From contig NZ_CP034767.1 of assembly GCF_004005995.1 (NCBI RefSeq), positions 1,116,001 to 1,180,000 of the forward strand: 64,000 nucleotides of DNA. The letters are read 5' to 3'. Both the position numbers and the translations under genes were made by a program. The DNA is from Devosia sp. 1566 (GTDB lineage Bacteria > Pseudomonadota > Alphaproteobacteria > Rhizobiales > Devosiaceae). The stretch's first letter is position 1. Every line of letters begins with the position of its first letter. Shown here one piece after another: positions 62,315 through 64,000 of the stretch. The notes under the pieces were generated by a model. The model saw nothing but the letters and a program-made list of their open reading frames with translations. It searched no databases and was not told the DNA's origin.

Positions 62315-63190
62315 TTATACCGCCTTGCCCATTTCTCCGGCCAGCGTCCGCACCAGCTGGATCGCCACGCGACCCGACCGTGCCCCGCGCGTCGCCGACC
62401 ACTCGATTGCCCGCGCCCGCAACGTTTCCTCGTCGATGTCGAGCCCGTAATGCTCGGCATAGGTCTTGACCATGAGGAGGAACGTGGGCTGGTCGCAATT
62501 GTGAAACCCGAGCCATAGCCCGAATCGATCCGACAGGGACACCTTCTCCTCCACCGCTTCCCCTGGCGTGATCGCGGTGGCGCGCTCGTTCTCGATCATG
62601 TCGCGCGGCATCAGGTGGCGCCGGTTCGAGGTGGCATAGAACAGCACATTGTCCGGCCGCCCCTCGAGCCCGCCATCCAGAATGGTCTTGAGCGACTTGT
62701 AGGAGGTTTCCCCGCTGTCAAAGCTGAGGTCATCGCAAAAGACGATGAACCGCCCCTCGGCATTGGCGATCCGCCGCATCAGCACCGGCAGCGATTCCAA
62801 ATCCTCGCGGGCAATCTCGATCAGCACCAGCCGCAGGAAGCCCTCATCGGTTCGCTCGACAATGTCGGCGTGAATGGCCTTGACCAGCGAACTCTTGCCC
62901 ATGCCCCGCGCGCCCCAGAGCAGCGCATTATTGGCCCCATGCCCGCGCGCAAACTGCTCGGTATTGCGCAGCAGGATATCCTGCACCGCATCGATTCCCT
63001 TGAGCATGGCCAGCGGCACCCGGCTTACCCGCGGCACCGGCATCAACTGCCCGGCAGCACCGTCCCAGTGGAATGCCGAATCGCTCGCCAACACCGCCGC
63101 CTGGTCGACGCCTGCATCCTTTGGCTGTAAGGCTTGGGCGATCCGGGCGAGGGACTGGGCGATCTCGGCGAGATAGTCTTGGCTGGTCAA
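62315..63190 (-). CDS. DUF815 family ATPase
   Basis: 291 residues. Walker A in GARGMGKSSLVKA (about 97-109), a Walker B-like IVFCDDLSF with adjacent acidic residues and an Arg-rich sensor, the pattern of the DUF815 AAA-like family. The cytosolic function is unknown, possibly a chaperone or regulator. It is convergent with the LytM gene and divergent from yajC. Confidence 0.88.
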   Translation of the reverse strand: MTSQDYLAEIAQSLARIAQALQPKDAGVDQAAVLASDSAFHWDGAAGQLMPVPRVSRVPLAMLKGIDAVQDILLRNTEQFARGHGANNALLWGARGMGKSSLVKAIHADIVERTDEGFLRLVLIEIAREDLESLPVLMRRIANAEGRFIVFCDDLSFDSGETSYKSLKTILDGGLEGRPDNVLFYATSNRRHLMPRDMIENERATAITPGEAVEEKVSLSDRFGLWLGFHNCDQPTFLLMVKTYAEHYGLDIDEETLRARAIEWSATRGARSGRVAIQLVRTLAGEMGKAV

Positions 63191-63240
63191 CGGGGCTTCC
63201 TTTGTTGTTGCCGCGGCAATGTGTGACTCCCGGATTGCCT

Positions 63241-63269
63241 TTGCAATGGAAGGGGGCCGCGGGTATACT
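63241..63269 (+). promoter_or_regulatory. Sigma-70-like promoter for yajC
   Basis: TTGCAA (63241-63246) and TATACT (63264-63269) with 17-bp spacing, about 130 bp before the yajC ATG. Good agreement with the consensus and the divergent DUF815 gene support it. Confidence 0.65.
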
Positions 63270-63396
63270 CCGCGCGATTTTGATCCGGGCGCAAGTGCTG
63301 CAGCCTAGATTTGCGTCCAGTCGCGCCCTACATGCCAATCGGCTAGGCGCCCGTTCTCCAGCAAAGCCAAAAAAGAAAACCTAAAGGAGCTCGCCG

Positions 63397-63753
63397 ATGT
63401 TTGTTACGCCCGCTTTTGCCCAGGCGGCAGGCGCCCCCGTCGCCGGTGGTGGAATTCAGGACATCATCATCCAGATGATGCCCATTCTGCTGCTCGTGGT
63501 GATCTTCTGGCTGCTGATCTTCCGCCCCCAGCAGAAGCGCCTCAAGGCGCAGCGCGAAATGCTCTCGGCGATCCGTCGTGGCGATACCGTTGTGACCACT
63601 GGCGGCATCATCGGCAAGGTCACCAAGGCCGTTGACGGCGAGGACCTCGAAGTCGAGATCGCCCAGGGCGTCAAGGTCAAGCTGGTGCGCGGCATGGTTG
63701 CCGATGTTCGCACCAAGGCCGAGCCCGTCAACGACAACAAGCCTGTCGTCTAA
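63397..63753 (+). CDS. yajC: Preprotein translocase subunit YajC
   Basis: 118 residues. An N-terminal signal-anchor helix (IIIQMMPILLLVVIFWLLIF) follows an Ala/Gly-rich start, then RPQQKRLKAQREMLSAIRRGDTVVTTGGIIGKVTKAVDGEDLEVEIAQGVKVKLVRGMV, the YajC signature. It associates with SecDF and YidC in the inner membrane. A ribosome binding site AAAGGAG is upstream. A strong terminator separates it from secD. Confidence 0.95.
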   Translation: MFVTPAFAQAAGAPVAGGGIQDIIIQMMPILLLVVIFWLLIFRPQQKRLKAQREMLSAIRRGDTVVTTGGIIGKVTKAVDGEDLEVEIAQGVKVKLVRGMVADVRTKAEPVNDNKPVV

Positions 63754-63764
63754 GCAGGATCATG

Positions 63765-63787
63765 CCGGGGCTCTGCCCCGGTTTTTT
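63765..63787 (+). terminator. Intrinsic terminator between yajC and secD
   Basis: CCGGGGC (63765-63771) pairs with GCCCCGG (63775-63781) around a TCT loop, followed by six T residues (63782-63787). Strong form. As yajC and secD are functionally linked, it probably acts as an attenuator rather than a complete stop. Confidence 0.9.
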
Positions 63788-63804
63788 CGTCTCTAGGACA
63801 CCTG

Positions 63805-64000
63805 ATGCAGTTCTCGCCCGTTCGTACCGCTATCATCGTCATTGTTGCCCTGATGGGCATTCTCTTTGCCGTGCCGAGCTTCTTGCCGGACAATGTGAGG
63901 GAGAACTGGCCCGGCTGGCTGCCGAAGCAGACCGTGGTGCTGGGGCTTGATCTGCAGGGCGGTTCGCACCTGCTGCTCCAGGTCAACGAACAAGGCATCG
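63805..64000 (+). CDS. secD: Protein translocase subunit SecD (5' part only)
   Basis: Only the first 65 codons are in the window. The N-terminal membrane helix (TAIIVIVALMGILFAVPSFL) and the conserved VVLGLDLQGGSHLLLQV segment identify SecD. SecD works with SecF in proton-driven protein translocation. ATG 63805 has AGGA 6 bp upstream. The gene runs past the window end. Confidence 0.93.
   Translation, partial: MQFSPVRTAIIVIVALMGILFAVPSFLPDNVRENWPGWLPKQTVVLGLDLQGGSHLLLQVNEQGI

Overview
The window is a high-GC, densely coded chromosomal segment of an alphaproteobacterium of the order Hyphomicrobiales (Rhizobiales). Supporting signs are a PopZ homologue in the order pcm-tolC-popZ-valS, the block argS-SPOR-scpA-scpB-tatABC-serS-surE-LytM lipoprotein-DUF815 ATPase-yajC-secD, an Aap-type general amino acid ABC operon, an NDUFS4-like complex I subunit and many ABC sugar/oxidoreductase genes. 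A Devosia-like genus is my best guess, from overall gene content only. No plasmid or phage backbone, insertion sequence, rRNA or CRISPR array was seen.

Layout. 1-2.0 kb: DUF192 lipoprotein, hemolysin-III (PAQR) membrane protein, and an M50-like membrane protein that has lost its protease residues. 2.0-8.1 kb: a quinoprotein system made of a PQQ-dependent dehydrogenase, two family-3 periplasmic binding proteins, an ABC-2 type ATPase/permease pair and a divergent small cytochrome c. 8.1-9.1 kb: a sparse stretch with a 31-residue membrane protein, a 79-residue hypothetical protein and tRNA-Arg. 9.4-18.2 kb: a sugar operon with a binding protein, two permeases, an ATPase, two TIM-barrel isomerase/epimerases and two Gfo/Idh/MocA dehydrogenases, preceded by two operator-like palindromes. 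18.5-20.2 kb: NDUFS4-like protein, tRNA-Pro and a Cys/Met PLP lyase. 20.4-26.2 kb: the aapJQMP operon with an unusually long AapQ and a second binding protein at the end.

26.2-32.4 kb: AlaX editing protein, cardiolipin synthase, cysteine synthase, SRPBCC protein, tRNA-Asn, MobA, BenE transporter and tRNA-Cys. 32.9-37.2 kb: two RTX proteins (an M10 metalloprotease and an 881-residue Ig-like protein) with nearly identical C-termini, each followed by a strong terminator. The codon choice and base composition of this pair look less GC-rich than the rest. 37.5-39 kb: a small hypothetical protein and a membrane GGDEF protein.

39.2-64 kb is core genome: Pcm, TolC, PopZ, ValS, ZntB-like transporter, Sel1 protein, exonuclease III, a serine beta-lactamase-like hydrolase, ErpA, dNTPase, ArgS, SPOR protein, ScpAB, TatABC, SerS, SurE, NlpD-like lipoprotein, DUF815 ATPase, YajC and the start of SecD. 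Working links that can be inferred: dehydrogenase, MoxJ-like protein and cytochrome c form a periplasmic alcohol oxidation chain; the sugar operon imports and oxidises a carbohydrate; TolC could serve as the outer-membrane channel for the RTX proteins, although no type I ABC/adaptor pair lies here; TatABC, YajC and SecD supply protein export.
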